From contig JAVGWX010000007.1 in the NCBI GenBank assembly GCA_036924085.1, positions 31,535,953-31,599,952 of the forward strand: DNA of 64,000 nt, read 5' to 3'. Below, one piece after another: positions 1-11,999 of this stretch. Both the position numbers and the translations under genes were made by a program. Within the stretch, counting starts at the first letter, position 1. Each line of letters starts with the position of its first letter. The notes beneath the pieces are model-generated. The model ran no database searches. It had not been told where the DNA came from and saw nothing but the letters and a program-made list of their open reading frames with translations. Source of the DNA: Ariolimax columbianus. Taxonomy: Eukaryota > Mollusca > Gastropoda > Stylommatophora > Arionidae.

Positions 1-159
1 AATGGAGATAGCATGTAGGAGTCTTCAATGAAATAAGTCTTCAGTTCGTTGCCTTTCTTTCTACAGCTATTGGTCAAGTATTCATTTACAGTTGGGTATG
101 CTGGAGGGTGTCGAGACCGGCAATTGAATCTGGGGATTATGTTGTTAAGTCGGCTTCTC

Positions 160-436
160 ATTTTGATGTGTTGTCGATATATGTATATCGACTTCTCGTT
201 TGCCTAGAGCGTGTATCATATCGATTTCTCATTTGCCGAGTGTAACAAATCGACTTTTTGCTAGGCGTGTGTATCATATCGACTTCTCGTTTGCTGTAAG
301 TGTGTATCATATCGAAGTCTTATTTACTGTAGCTGTGTATCATATCGACTTGTGGTTTACTTTAACTGTGTATCATATCGACTTCTGGTTTACTGTAAAT
401 GTGTATCATATTGACTTATCGTTTACTGTCTCTTAT
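160..436. repeat. Degenerate 33-bp minisatellite
   Basis: About eight diverged copies of a roughly 33-bp unit, each with a core like tgtatcatatcgacttctgg followed by tttactgta. The period is a multiple of three, so one plus frame reads as an 11-residue VYHID-type repeat. That frame is a by-product of the period and I do not call it a gene. Confidence 0.85.
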
Positions 437-440
437 GTCA

Positions 441-809
441 TGTTCCACTGATATCAGGATTGTTTCCCATAGTTGTGTGAACGCCTTTCACACATCAGCA
501 CACTTTAATGCTATTCTGTACGATTCAGATCAGCACAACAGAACGGACTTTATGTAGGAGTTGAATTTTTTAATTTTTGTCTCGGACCTAAAATTACATA
601 TTTTATTTTTCATGTCAGGCAACCTGACAAAGTATAAGACCAGATCTCAGTTGCCATGGAGGCTCTTTCGGAAGTATATGATTCTTGCATTCTTGTGCAG
701 TTATATACAACTGTTCGGTGTCTTGGATGGCTCTGCATTCACAGACATCATTCGCATATCCCCAGTTTCCCAAGTATTTGTAAACTAATTTCAAGGATAT
801 GTCTCTCAA

Positions 810-810
<1 letters not shown>
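441..810. other. Unassigned single-copy stretch
   Basis: Low-complexity AT-rich DNA. Short open frames of 64-78 codons occur on both strands, but none shows a recognisable domain. I see no repeat-family match within the window. Confidence 0.5.

Positions 811-843
<33 letters not shown>
811..843. repeat. (CT)n microsatellite
   Basis: An uninterrupted ct dinucleotide run of about 32 bp, followed by further pyrimidine-rich DNA to about 1000. Confidence 0.95.
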
Positions 844-847
<4 letters not shown>

Positions 848-1101
848 ACTTTCTTCCATCTCTCCTTCCTCCATATCTCACTCCAAATCTAAGGCGGAGG
901 AAATCGTATCACATATACACCCATCCTCTCCCTCCGTGACTCAATAATATCTACCTCTCCCTCCGTGACTCAAAGGCGAAGCAATTTTTCTTCTCAATTT
1001 CCTTTCCCGTCCCATATACCTAACTGCCTTTATCTCCTATTTCTACTCATTATATCTTACTACCTGTCCTATTTTGCTTACTACTTTATACTCACCCACT
1101 G

Positions 1102-1262
1102 GCGAAGACGGATGTGTCGGACCGAAAGTTGCAAATATCGCAGTCAAACTGTAAACTAGCGACACAACGCATTTCGTTTTCTGGACTACATCTTACTATT
1201 TGCAACGCCCTGTTCACGGCTTAGTAGCCGGAGATTGAGTCGAACACAGATGAAGAAGAACA
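1102..1262 (+). mobile_element. SINE-like family A, 3' half
   Basis: A 5'-truncated copy of the interspersed family A. It starts in the internal domain (ggatgtgtcggaccgaaag, then gcaaatatcgcagtcaaactg) and ends with gagattgag and a short gaagaagaa tail. The order matches the complete copy at 30612-30996. The 5' half is missing, as is common for elements copied by target-primed reverse transcription. Confidence 0.8.
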
Positions 1263-1269
1263 AATACTC

Positions 1270-2140
1270 ACCCACATCCAATTCCTCGCTCTTTCTATTC
1301 ACATCTTTCTTACCTCTCATCCGTCGACTTCTCTCTCATTATCCAAAGTGAGTGAATCATCTCTCCTCCACTGTTCCCCATTCTCTCATCCCCCATTCTC
1401 ACTACACTCATTCTGTCACTCTTCCGCTAATCTTACTATCGTCCCCTCTTCCTTTCTTACTCTATACTCACGGTGAAGAAATCACCATTCATGTATTTCT
1501 CACTCTCTCTGTTTTAAATTATCTCACTCTTTCTATCTCAATTTCTCTCTCTCTCTCTCGCTCTCACACCCAAAACCTTGCAACAACTCTATCCAGAACA
1601 TCCAAGCGCTTTGCTTGGCCGCACCCAATATGTCAAAGACCCCACTCTGATTCGACTAGACACTTTTGGGTCCATTTCCGGACCTCTGGCTCTCCGGAAC
1701 CGGCAGCCGAATCTAAAGTTTTAATCCCACCACGATGTCTTCGTGTCATGGCTCCCTAGTTTTCTTTGTCTGCCTCAAACTCCACCCATTAAAATTGATG
1801 TCTATTTCTGTTCTTCTCTTGGCACTACTGCCACAGCAACAATGTCGTTCTTTTTTCTTACGTTTTTCTTTCTTCATTAACCCTTTGGAAACAAATATTA
1901 GCTTTTTTGTTCAATTCACTACCGGTTTGCTCGAAGTGCAACACTTTTCAGCGCTGCTCCAGAGTTTTCAGTAGCAGAATGATAGAGTTTTTGCTTCTTA
2001 CAGCATCATACTTTTTCCGATCACGTTATCGACATGCTCCAGTTGACCCAGCTGTAAATTATTTCCTGGCGTATCGTTTGTATAGGACTGACAACAAGGA
2101 AACTTTACACATCATCTCCTAAAGTGTAAAATAACATAGA
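1270..2140. other. Pyrimidine-rich unassigned stretch
   Basis: CT- and T-rich DNA with small open frames that I do not recognise. Around 2040-2110 there is a weak match (gacccagctgtaaattattt, then cctggcgtatcg) to the central domain of SINE family F, best seen at 36120-36170. Nothing else is supported. Confidence 0.4.
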
Positions 2141-2213
2141 TACGTATGGTCAGATACCGTAAAAAGGTAAAAAAAAAACAAAAAAAAACATACGTTACGA
2201 CAAAATTGTCTTC

Positions 2214-2488
2214 ATGGGGGACTCAGTGGTTAAGGCATCCGTCTCGGGTGCCGGAGGTTGCGTGTTCGAATCACAGTGGAGACTGTGATATTTTTCAGAT
2301 GAATCTTCTGGTAAAAATTTTCCGTGTCGAGCAGGTTAAAAATTATTTGGCAGTTGGAAATCGAAAAGGGTAGGCTTAACGGCCGCTGCTAGGACAAATT
2401 TCAAATGAGAAATCTACCCAAGTTATTTGTGCCTTGCCCCAGGTGGTTTGCTAAGCCCAGCTATGGATGATGACTAACTAACTGCGGG
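2214..2488 (+). mobile_element. tRNA-derived SINE, family B copy 1
   Basis: The head resembles a tRNA with internal Pol III promoter boxes: an A-box-like gactcagtggttaaggc and a B-box-like gtgttcgaatcac about 35 bp later. The body carries gttaaaaattatttggcagt and aaatcgaaaagggtag, both shared with the copies at 13411 and 37588. It ends in ctaactaactgcggg. Anticodon-stem complementarity is poor, so it is not a tRNA gene. Confidence 0.8.
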
Positions 2489-2556
2489 TCTACTTAGCTC
2501 TAGTGTTTCAGTCTATTAAGATGGACTGCCACATTGGTAAAAAAAACACACTCAAA

Positions 2557-2622
2557 GAAACTGGTTGCGTACATATTTTGAAGAGTCTTCGAAACCAGTA
2601 TAAAGACGTTAAGTTAAGTAAA
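2557..2622 (+). mobile_element. LINE 3'-tail fragment (same family as the relic at 24118)
   Basis: This 66-bp piece (gaaactggttg, then gagtcttc, aaaccagtataaaga and gttaagttaag) matches the 3' end of the minus-strand LINE relic at 24118-24785 with several mismatches. No coding part remains, so it is either a short 5'-truncated insertion or the tail of an unrecognised SINE. Confidence 0.6.
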
Positions 2623-2830
2623 CTAGCGACTAACAGTAGACAGGAAGAATCTTAAATATTGTCTAGGACAGGTGAAGGTGTTCAGGCCCTAAACAGTAAC
2701 TACTGGTGGTAAAATAATCTGTTAGAGATAGTATTGTACTGAAGCCACAGTTTGTTTATGAGGTGTTGTGCGAGTGTCCTTCCTTGCTGCCTTTTCTTCC
2801 TTAACGGTGATTTGTTTTAACGACCACTTC

Positions 2831-2846
2831 CCCCCCCCCCCCCCCA
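2831..2846. repeat. Poly(C) run
   Basis: An uninterrupted cytosine homopolymer of about 15 nt. Its length is likely to vary and to be error-prone in sequencing. Confidence 0.9.
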
Positions 2847-3047
2847 TAACCCTCGCCCCTCCTTCCCCATTTCAGAGCTGAAATCAATAGCCTATTATAC
2901 ATACGTTGCGAGTACTACGGTTCATCAGCTGACCGTTTCTCTCAGGAAGGCTACGTGATTGCTAAATTACTGTGCTATTCTAGTTGTTTCCTTCAGTAGT
3001 ACTTCCTGGATATTGTGGTTTGTTGTTTCAGTAGCGAGTTACATGCA

Positions 3048-3250
3048 CTTTTGTAGTTGTTTCTGTAGCACATGATGTTCTTTTGTAGTTCTTTATGTAA
3101 TACACTATGTTGTTTTGCAGTTGTTTCTGTAGCACGCTATGTTCTTTTGTAGTTGTTTCTAAATCACGTTATGTTCTTTTGTAGTTGTTTCTGTAGCACG
3201 TTATGTTCTTTTGTAGTTGATTTTTCAGCACTGTATGTTATTTGTAGTTG
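3048..3250. repeat. ~34-bp tandem repeat
   Basis: About six diverged copies of a unit containing ttttgtagttgtttctgtag and then cacgttatgttc. The array directly abuts repeat D copy 1. Confidence 0.85.
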
Positions 3251-3475
3251 TGCAACCTGGATAACGAGGTGACAGATCAACGGGATCCCCGTAGTAGTGA
3301 GCGACACACAGATGAATCCAAGCATAGCACAACCGGCTGGAGGATAGCGGTCCTCCCTCATCAGCACGCTCGGAATGTGAGGAAAGCTACTGCAACCCAC
3401 CACTTAACTTCCTTTTCAGGGCGTACAAAAGAGTAGCCTACTCATTGTGGGCATTCACAAACAACATCAACCACC
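3250..3475 (+). mobile_element. Interspersed repeat D, copy 1 (3' two thirds)
   Basis: The copy shares ordered blocks with the copies at 10095, 12000, 36339 and 38577: taacgaggtgacagatcaac, agtagtgagcgacacacag, ctcggaatgtgaggaaagct, then ctactcattgtgggcattc. It ends in an aacaacatcaacc tail, so the family appears to have an (AAC)-type 3' tail. No coding capacity or Pol III promoter is obvious, and I cannot name the family. Confidence 0.75.
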
Positions 3476-3484
3476 AGGATGCCG

Positions 3485-4192
3485 CTTGCAATGTGGCTTA
3501 TAGATAGTTGCTTATGTAGAGTTCCTTATGTATAGTGGCTTATGTATAGTTGCTTATTTATAGTTGCTTATGTATAGTTGCTTATGTATAGTGGCTTATG
3601 GATAGTGGCTTATGTATAGTGGCTTATGTATAGTGGCGTATGTATGTATAGTTGCTTATGTATAGTGGCTTATGTATAGTGGCTTATGTATAGTGGCTTA
3701 TGTATAGTTGCTTATGTATAGTTGCTTATGTATAGTTGCTAATGTATAGTGGTTTATGTATATTTACATATGTATAGTGGCTTATGTATAGTTGCTTATG
3801 TATAGTTGCTTATGTATAGTGGCTTATGTATAGTGGCTTATGTATAGTGGCTTATATATAAGGGCGTATGTATGTATAGTTATATATGTATAGTTGCTTA
3901 TGTATAATTGCTTATGTATAGTGGCTTATGTATAGTGGCTTATGTATAGTTATATATGTATAGTGGCTTATGTATAGTGGCTTATGTTTGGTGGCTTATA
4001 TATAGTGGCTTATGTATAGTTATATATGAATAATGGCTTATGTATAGTTGCTTATGTATAGTTGCATATGTATAGTGGCTTATGTATAGTGGCTTATGTA
4101 TAGTGGCTTATGTATAGTTATATATGTATAGTGGCTTATGTATAGTGCCTTATGTATAGTTGCTTATGTATAGTGGCTTATGTATAGGGACG
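3485..4192. repeat. 14-bp minisatellite
   Basis: About 50 copies of cttatgtatagtgg, with ttgcttatgtatag variants and occasional insertions. Stops occur in all frames, so the array is not coding. Confidence 0.95.
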
Positions 4193-4199
4193 TAGTTCT

Positions 4200-5865
4200 G
4201 AAGATACATGTGTCCTGTATAGTGCAAAGTTTCATTTTCTCACTAAGACTCCGCTGCTATATTTGAGTGAACATGTTAACTGTTCTTGTGAGATATAGAT
4301 TGTCGGGGTAAGTATGCGATCTCCTTGTCCAAAATATGTTTTAGTCACCTCTTTCTGCATGTGACAGTGTTCCTATTCTGGTTGTACTATACTTCGCCCC
4401 CGCCACAACATACACACAAACGAACAATGATACCAACAACAGCAACAACATAATGCTTCTCAACGCCACTCCCCCCCCTCTCCACCCGCTCCTCTCCTCC
4501 ACACCCACAAATTCGCAACTCCAACCTCGTTCTGGATTTCGGATTGACTAGATGATACGGCGCGAGACAAGAACGTGCATGCGATTAGAATGAGGCAAAC
4601 ACGAGGGCTCAGTTACAGGACTTAGTGATTAAAAGTCTGCCCCTTGCGTGCCATTTTCATGTTCAGGAAAATGCCTTTTTTCCTTCTTTCCTCTACCCCT
4701 TATCTCCTTTCAGTATTTCCTTCCTTCCTATATTTTATTTGCTATTTATGTCTATCCCTTACTTTTTTGTTTGTTGCACTTGTTTTTCATCTCCTCCGAC
4801 TCTTCATTTATTTGATCTATGTTTTTGTAGCGTCCGCTGCTTATTTATTATGTTTCCAACTTTTAGAAAAAATTGTCTACTATTTGTGTTCTTTCTGTTT
4901 CTGAGAATTCAATTCACTGCACTACCGGCATACCCATGCGTACTCAGTCTCTGACAATCTGTTTTATTTATTTTTTAGCTTCTGCCTTTAATTTATTCAA
5001 GTGCTTAATTTTCCTATTTGGTTGGATTGTCTATTTTGTATGTACTTCCTTGCTTAATTATTTCGTTTCAGCGTCCATTATTGTAGTGTTCCTTCGTTAC
5101 TATAGTTTGTTTTCTTTATAATTGTGTTTTTATTTTGCCGTGTTGTTCCCAATTCTGTCGAGTGATCTTCAATTTTACATAACAATGTTATTACTAAGTG
5201 TGTGATATGTTTATTTTGCTGATTCTCTGACCATTTCTCCATTTAATTAACTTTTTCTGTGTTTTTCCTTTCCCTGCACATATAACTTTGAATAAAAAAG
5301 AAAAATATTTTAAACACGGATGTAGTACGCCCTCCAACTCATGGGGATACACAGAATCCGTTAACCGCTTTCACTTCATGCTGAGAGTATATAGTAGCCT
5401 CCAATGTGTAAGAAATTTCCAAAAACAGTACCCAGTGATGATACTCTTCATCTTGTCCTAGAGTAGACGTAAAATCTCATAGCCTGTAATTTACACATTT
5501 TATTCTTTTTTTAATGCGAAGGGCCCCTAAAATGAATCCTCCATACTATCTAGAGGCCCTTTACTGAGCCTAATCTGAGTATAAGGAAATCCAGCACTGA
5601 CAAAATGTTATACATGTAAACGACATATCAAACCATACTCTGTTTTATCGATAACATGTTGGATACTCTATTGTACAGGAGTTTCAGTTTTGTATTAAAT
5701 AGGGTGGCCGTTGCATTTCCTCTCTGAACTTTTATCCATAACAGTAAACCAGTTTACTTTTCACAGCTAGGTCGACTGGATCGTGTTTCTTAAGGAAATA
5801 GAACTCAACGTCTTTGATATGAGAGTAATACCCAGCCACACATTGTATGTGAAAGAGCAATGAAA
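4200..5865. other. T-rich unassigned stretch
   Basis: Long AT-rich DNA, very T-rich on the plus strand between 4620 and 5280. The plus-strand open frames there (109 codons at most) are phenylalanine/leucine-rich products of the T bias. I find no domain, repeat or RNA gene that I can support. Confidence 0.5.
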
Positions 5866-5869
5866 GAGT

Positions 5870-6388
5870 GAATATTACAGAAGGAGGAATAACTCAAAAA
5901 GAAGAATACAGCTCAAACAAGAGAATTATTTTTTGTTAAAAGAGAATATTTTTCTAATAAGAATATTTTTTAAAAGAAAATATTTCACAAAAGAGAGAAT
6001 GTTCCTCAAAAGAGAGAATGTTACTCAAAATAGAAAATAAGTACTATAACTCAAAAGATGGGGGATGAATATTGCTCAAAAGAGGGAGAATATATTATAA
6101 CAAGAGAGGGAGAATAGACTATAACTCAAAAAATGGAGAATAGGCTATAACTCAAAAGAGGAAGAATAGACTATAACTCAAAAGAGCGAAAATATAATAT
6201 AATTCAAAAGAAGGCAAATGAATATAGCTCAAAAAAGGGATAACAGAATATAAGTTAAAAGAAGTCAAATATTACACAAATCATAAAAGGGAGAATTGAA
6301 TAAATCTCAAACAAGAAAATGTTATATTTCTCAAAAATCGGAAAACTCAAGAGAGAACAGAGAACACATTCACAAGAGACAATATCTC
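5870..6388. repeat. Degenerate ~26-bp tandem repeat
   Basis: Purine-rich array built on actcaaaagaggagaat and tagactataactcaaaaga units. It is strongly diverged, with many indels, and looks like an old decaying minisatellite. Confidence 0.75.
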
Positions 6389-6789
6389 AAAAACTCAATA
6401 GCCAGTAAATAGAAAGATAGCATTAACTTGGTTTCCATGGGAATAAAAAAGAACAAAATGATACCTATTCTCCGTCTTCATGGTCTGTGTCTGTCTCACA
6501 GTTGAACCTCTCTTCCCCTCCTCCCTCCTCTCACTCTCTCTCCGTTCTTGTCTCCGTCTGTAACTAGGTTGGCCAGAGCTCATCACAGCTGAAGACCCAT
6601 CAGATAGTCAAGCCTGTCAGTTTCTGTGCCAGGATTATCGTGAAGATTGATGGCCCTCGAACGCCCAGGAGACAGCACTTGCGGGTTAGAACGACGACAG
6701 GGAATGCCCAAGGATAAAGTGGGGACCGCGGAGAAGGTGTGGGAGAAACACGGGAAACTGTGGGAGGAATCATATAAATACATCTAGGG

Positions 6790-6877
6790 CGGATATAGAG
6801 AGTGAGAGAAAGATATATAAAGGGAAAGAAAGAAAAAACCGCATGTTGGAAGAAGAGAGAAAAAGGAAGTGGCGAGC

Positions 6878-6910
<33 letters not shown>

Positions 6911-7080
6911 TGAAACAGGTGAAATAAACAGAGAGAGCGAGAGAAAGAGGAAAAAGAACATAGATGGATTAACAAATGGCTGATGGGGAGACAGAGTGAG
7001 ACATGAGAGAGAGACAGAGTGAGACATGAGAGAGAGACAGACAGAGAAAGAGAGAGAGAGAGAGAGCGAGAGAGAGAATC
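6790..7080. repeat. (GA)n-rich purine tract
   Basis: Several gaga runs (notably near 6880-6912 and 7036-7078) separated by purine-rich sequence. The minus-strand open frames here are serine/leucine products of the CT complement. Confidence 0.85.
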
Positions 7081-7088
7081 AATGATTC

Positions 7089-7684
7089 GTATTTACACTA
7101 TAATGATTTAAGAGCAGTTCTCTGTCAACTATGCCAGCAATCCGCACCAAAAATAGTAGTGGTACAGTACGTTCCATCCCACTGTAACATCCAAGGCAAC
7201 GAGAAGGCAGACAGTCTGGCAAAAGAAGGTGCAAGACTACCACAACCAGATACTAGTGTGACATACGAAGAGTCAAAAAGGCTCATTAGAGCTAGATACA
7301 TAACCAAATGGGAAACAGAACATACTGGCTACACAAAAAAACGATGCCTATTACCAGTTGAATAGATGAGAGCAGGTCGTGGTCTTCAGACTTCGCACTG
7401 GCCACAATTGACTGAGATACCACCTATTCAATAAATTCAAGATAGGTGGCACTGACGAATGCAGGTGTGGTACTGGGAAAATGACCGCTGAACACCTGCT
7501 GCAAAACTACCCGACATAGGAGGATCAGAGAAAGCAGATGTGGCCATCACCAGTGGAAACACTAGACAAGCTCTATGGCAGTGTCGACAGCCTCAGGATG
7601 ATCGCTGCTTTTTTCGAAAAAATAAAGGTTGACGTCTGACAGCGTACGAAGAAGAAGAAGAAGAAGAAGAAGAAGAAGAAGAAG

Positions 7685-7716
<32 letters not shown>

Positions 7717-7725
7717 TTTCCACTA
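7089..7725 (+). pseudogene. LINE 3' end with RNase H-like fragment and (GAA)n tail
   Basis: The reading frame from about 7101 gives VPSHCNIQGNEKADSLAKEG, which matches the C-terminal signature of the RNase H domain in I-group non-LTR retrotransposons. It continues into the conserved C-terminal region seen intact at 34969-35340. Compared with that copy it has an extra A in the run near 7340 (frameshift) and three in-frame stops, at tga 7368, tga near 7410 and tag near 7517. The coding part ends with gacgtctga and is followed by (GAA)n at 7650-7713. Flanking gtatttacacta (7089-7100) and gtatttccacta (7714-7725) look like a target-site duplication with one mismatch. Confidence 0.85.
7650..7713. 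repeat. (GAA)n microsatellite, LINE tail
   Basis: About 21 uninterrupted GAA triplets directly after the LINE stop region. Other members of this element class in the window carry the same tail. Confidence 0.95.
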
Positions 7726-7729
7726 GAAG

Positions 7730-8290
7730 AGATGCAAAATACGTTCGACGGAATGCATGAACTGTTAAACTGGTCCTATTGTTATTGTGTTCATTCTCTT
7801 TGCACACAGCCGACTAAGAATAGGAAATTACCTGCAATGGAATGTTTGCATTGAAAAAATTGGTCCAATGCTTACAGTGTCCTTGTCTTTGCCACCTGAA
7901 AACATCCTAATGTCATGTCTACACTTTAATATATTATGTGCACAACAGTGACGATTAAAACGACTTAAATAGCCCATTATGTCATAACTGACTAAAGGGT
8001 GATGCGCCCCTGAAGTAGTAGCTATAGGATTATGCACCTTTGGATCAGTAACTCTATACTGAGTTATTGGTTTTTCTTTTCTTTACAATGTTGTGTTTCA
8101 ACTTAACTGTGCTGCATCAGCGTCTTTTCACCGTTTGAGATGAACCTTCAGTGAGGGCATCTCCATTTGAATCGGTCTGCAGATGTGTCTTTCCAGGATG
8201 TCAGACCTATGCACAGTACCATCATGTATAGTTTATATGCATCTTTGAACCACATATCTGATCGGCTGACTGTTCTTTAACTATCTGTCA
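7730..8290. other. Unassigned stretch
   Basis: Single-copy-looking DNA with only short frames (69-81 codons) and no recognised domain. Confidence 0.5.
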
Positions 8291-8300
8291 GATATCAAAA

Positions 8301-8656
8301 TATCAAGACGGCAGCGCATGAGCTGCAGTGGTCAGCGACCCATAGCTGACTACTAGCATCAGGGCCAGCGAACCAGAGCTGCCAAGACCCTTCTACACCT
8401 CCACGCGGAGATCCTGGATAACAGGCTGCAGCAGGCAGACTGGCTAAGGAGAATGGATTGAAGAGGGAATCCGGTACTCAAAAATGCTTGCTGAAGGCGG
8501 ATGTGTTGTACCGAAAGGTGCAAAAATCGCAGTCAAGCTGTAAACTACGACACACCGCATTCCGTTCTCTGGACTACATTCTGCTACTTAAGCTACTTTC
8601 AGGGTTTGTTAATGGGAGATTGAGAACCAACGAAGCGAAGCCAAGCCAAGCCAAGT
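8301..8656 (+). mobile_element. SINE-like family A, near full length
   Basis: Carries the family A blocks in order: gcatgagctgcagtggtcag, cacctccacgcggagatcct, aaaatgcttgctgaaggcgg, ctctggactacattctgcta and gggagattgagaacc. Its tail is aagcc repeats rather than GAA. Flanking tatcaaaa at 8293-8300 and 8657-8664 is a candidate 8-bp target-site duplication. Confidence 0.8.
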
Positions 8657-8739
8657 TATCAAAAAATAATGCTTTTTGTTAATGCAACGATCTTCCATAC
8701 AAAAACAAAACAAAACACATAGCCAAGTCATTGAAGTCA

Positions 8740-8960
8740 GTGTTGCATATTAACAATGTACATGTTTGGGAGACCGGTTCGTGTGGCTTACGACAGTTAT
8801 TTCTGTCCCATTATAGATACATTCCAATACACTCAGCTGTAAATGGGCACTTGGCATAGATTTAGAGAAGTCAGAGCAGAGAGGAAGTACGTAGTCACCC
8901 CACCACACACTAATTCTCAGACTTCAGTGAAGTATAACGCTTTATCGCCTACGGCAGCTT
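8740..8960 (+). mobile_element. Degenerate SINE F-like fragment
   Basis: Contains cactcagctgtaaatgggca and cttggc, matching the family F central domain (tcgacccagttgtaaatggg at 36123). The upstream ggttcgtgtggc also fits the family. Edges are uncertain. Confidence 0.4.
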
Positions 8961-8964
8961 TTTC

Positions 8965-10090
8965 TGCTGCTCTACCTTTCAATTGGTCCAGTTAGTCTCT
9001 GAAATGGGTTAATTTTGGTTTTTGTTTGGTTCCTTCGTTGCATGGAACCCATCTTCCGCAAACCAGGCGCGAAAATAAGGACCTTCACTTGCATCAGGTC
9101 CAATAGGAAATTGGCACAGGCCACGGAATGCCACGGACAACATGCAATTGTGCGCTGCAATTTCTGGGAGAAATTGGAAACACTGATAAGTATCGAGGCG
9201 CAGACTAGGGCCTCCGAAAAAACCAGACAACCGTGGGATGACAGACGCGTCTAGGAATCAATTTCAATTGACAAGAGTAAATGAATTCTGGGAGTGGGAG
9301 GGGATATCATTAACAGAGACATTGGCTTCCCTTTCCTCTTTTCTTCAGTAATGCAAAAAAAAAGGGGGAAAAATGGAGAGGGAAAGCCAGGGCGGCTGTT
9401 AGCTGTCGGTTACTCCTGTATAACGGCCTTATTTCGCGTATAGCCGAGCAGCTGTTCAGATAAGAAGTCGGGAAGGAATTTAAGAGACAGAATTAGGCAG
9501 ACACAGAGAACTGAGAACGTCTTGTAAAAGAGATTTTGTCTCCAGATAACTAAGACAGGTCGTATAGAAGTTAACTCTTTAATGCGCCAGTGACTAGTCG
9601 TTTCGTGTCGGAAACAAGTGGCGCAATCTCGAATGGAAAAGGTATTTCTCTGTTGCTGTCCCTTAGTGAAGTAGGACCGATGTAGGTCTTAACCAAAGTG
9701 ACGTGATTGGGAACCTGTTCAATGCAGGCGTCACTGTACAGCTATTAGTATGTGGGCCTGTTCACGACAGGAAAATTAGCTTTTCCAAATAGTCATACAA
9801 TTATGTGTGATTTGGTAATGGCACAGAACATTTAATAATAATTACGCTATTGCCAGTGAGTTTCGTATCACATGGTAAGTTTTATCAACTCGTGCAATAC
9901 GCATATATATATATATATATCAATGGATCCAACCATTAATTCCTACCAATGAAGCCACAACGAAAACACACAAATCACAGAACCATTACCTAGATATGTT
10001 TATATCTACCCCAGAACATCAGTACTACTACATTATCTAGTAAATGCTTATTGGAATACAAATTTCTTCTTTTCAGAAAGCAGTATGGCT
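8965..10090. other. Unassigned stretch with one (AT)n
   Basis: A run of 79 open codons at 9015-9254 (+) overlaps minus-strand frames, and I recognise nothing in it. An (AT)n microsatellite lies at 9901-9920. Nothing else is supported. Confidence 0.45.
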
Positions 10091-10094
10091 GATG

Positions 10095-10305
10095 CAACGT
10101 GAATCGACATGATCCCCATAGTAGTGAGTGCTACTCAGATGATATCAAGCATAGGAAAATAACCTGGAGGACAGTGTCCACCTTCATTAGCGCTTTCGAA
10201 ATTTGAGAAACGCTACTGGAACCCTCCACTGTACTGTCTTTCAGGGCGCACAGTATAGTAAACATACAATAGTGGGCATTAAACAACAATTTCTGAACAA
10301 ACGGG
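10095..10305 (+). mobile_element. Interspersed repeat D, copy 2 (diverged)
   Basis: Matches family D blocks with many substitutions: atcgacatgatccccatagt, agtgagtgctactcagatga, ctggaggacagtgtccacct and tttcagggcgcaca. It ends in gtgggcattaaacaacaa. Confidence 0.65.
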
Positions 10306-10527
10306 ATACGTGATTGTCTATATAATTTAAGTATCAAGTTCAATTTTCATTTTGACTTCAAATAATCAAGATTTGAAAGACATTTACTTATTCAAACCAA
10401 AGACAGGCAATCTGGTACGGGAGATTGAACATGCGCAAAAAGCTGTTTGAGATCGACAAAGACCTGAACCACCACAGCATTCTTCGTGAACCTTACTACG
10501 CTATAAGTAAAGCAACAGTTTATCGAA

Positions 10528-10575
10528 GAAGAAGAAGACGAAGAAGAAGAAGAAGAAGAAGATGATGATGAAGAA
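10528..10575. repeat. (GAA)/(GAT) microsatellite
   Basis: Imperfect GAA triplets followed by gatgatgatgaagaa. It may be the tail of an unrecognised upstream element (about 10409-10527), but I cannot show that. Confidence 0.75.
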
Positions 10576-10579
10576 AAAA

Positions 10580-11995
10580 GACTACAATGTTGGGCACCAT
10601 TAGGATACAACTTTATGATGATATCCACGATGGGAAAAAGAATATTTCTAGTACCCCAGTATGCATAAGTCAAGCAACTACATATTTTTCGAACGTTAAC
10701 AAGAAACAATTGATAATACAACAAGATGTGATGCTATAAAAGTCTTCAATGTTACGAGATAACAAAAACAGAAAAAAAGGATAACACACGCTTTATTGTT
10801 GTGAAGCTGGCGAGCCAATACATTTGTCCTCAAATGTCCATCGAAGTGATGCGAGTTTGAGACCCTATATTAGAGCCACACCATCTCAACATTTGACATT
10901 GCAAGAATGATACGTTTGCCTTTGTTGCAAGTTGCCCTCTATGAAAATACGTGCATGATGCTGGCGGCATCAAGTCTAAGGTGAATCCACAAGTACAATT
11001 ACCACAGCCATTACTCATCCTTGTAACAGCTCACAAAACGTACTCGTGGGAAGACAGCGAGCTCACAAAAACACAGTCCTCGAACTGCATAATCGACTTC
11101 AATGCGATACCCCCTTATAGCTGATGTATCTTAGAAACCATTGGTTGTAACTGCGTTTTACGAGTGAACCAAGGCAGACCAATGCGTCGTTTTATGACAT
11201 TAAAGAGCCCACAAAGTCTAACGAGCTCCACTCGAGGCAATCAAAGTGGCAGTGCGAGGTCTCTCCTCAATCCTCAACCCCCAAAAGAAACAGTTGAAAA
11301 CAATCTGCAGCAATAAAGCCAGCAGGTTAACGAACGACAATCACTCGTTTTATGTAGGTTCTACTTTAGGAATTCACCAGAATTCTTCCACTCTTCCATT
11401 GTCTATTCCAAACTGACACGTCTGCAGTGGCGTGAGAATAACATGCACATAACGCGTTAGACAAGTATATCTATTTACGAAAAATATGTTATACTTAATC
11501 TACGCACCAAACAGAAAGTACATGATTTAGTCGCTGCATATACTATTGGACTATAATAAGGTCAAATGGTTCTTGCAATCAAATCCACAGACAAATAGGT
11601 GTCTGGCCTATAGTGTCTTTGTATGATAAAAGGCCCGTTTTCGTTTAGTCTTTATTCGGGCCTCTATTGGTTAGAAATGTTATTGCTGGTGTAGTGATTG
11701 ATCAGCGGCTAACAGTCTCCTCTTTTCAAATTTCAACTGCCAAGGGCAATTTCGTGGATAACGTGTACACGGGATGTCTTAGGTTATCGTGAATCTTCAA
11801 CAGGACTAGACGCTGGTCTCACCCGATTCCCCCCTACACCCCCCTCCTCCCTCATCCATGAGATCAGTGAATTAATTGAACATTCTGGATTCGAAATTCC
11901 ATTTTTGTTTCATTGTTTCAGGAAGACAAGAACTTTACCTCTAAGCAAAAGCGTCTCCCAAATCAGAAAATATCAATGAACGATTTGCACTGTAT
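10580..11995. other. Unassigned stretch
   Basis: No open frame above 65 codons, no tandem array and no clear family match. A weak tRNA-B-box-like gcgagtttgagaccc near 10850 may be an old SINE head but is not convincing. Confidence 0.45.
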
Positions 11996-11999
11996 CGTG

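Noticed and set aside
2214..2290. Possible tRNA gene
   Set aside because: Promoter boxes are present, but stem pairing is poor and the sequence continues as a SINE body shared at two other loci.
4625..5121. Hydrophobic 82-109 codon plus frames
   Set aside because: They follow the T-rich composition, overlap each other in different frames, and have no recognisable domain.
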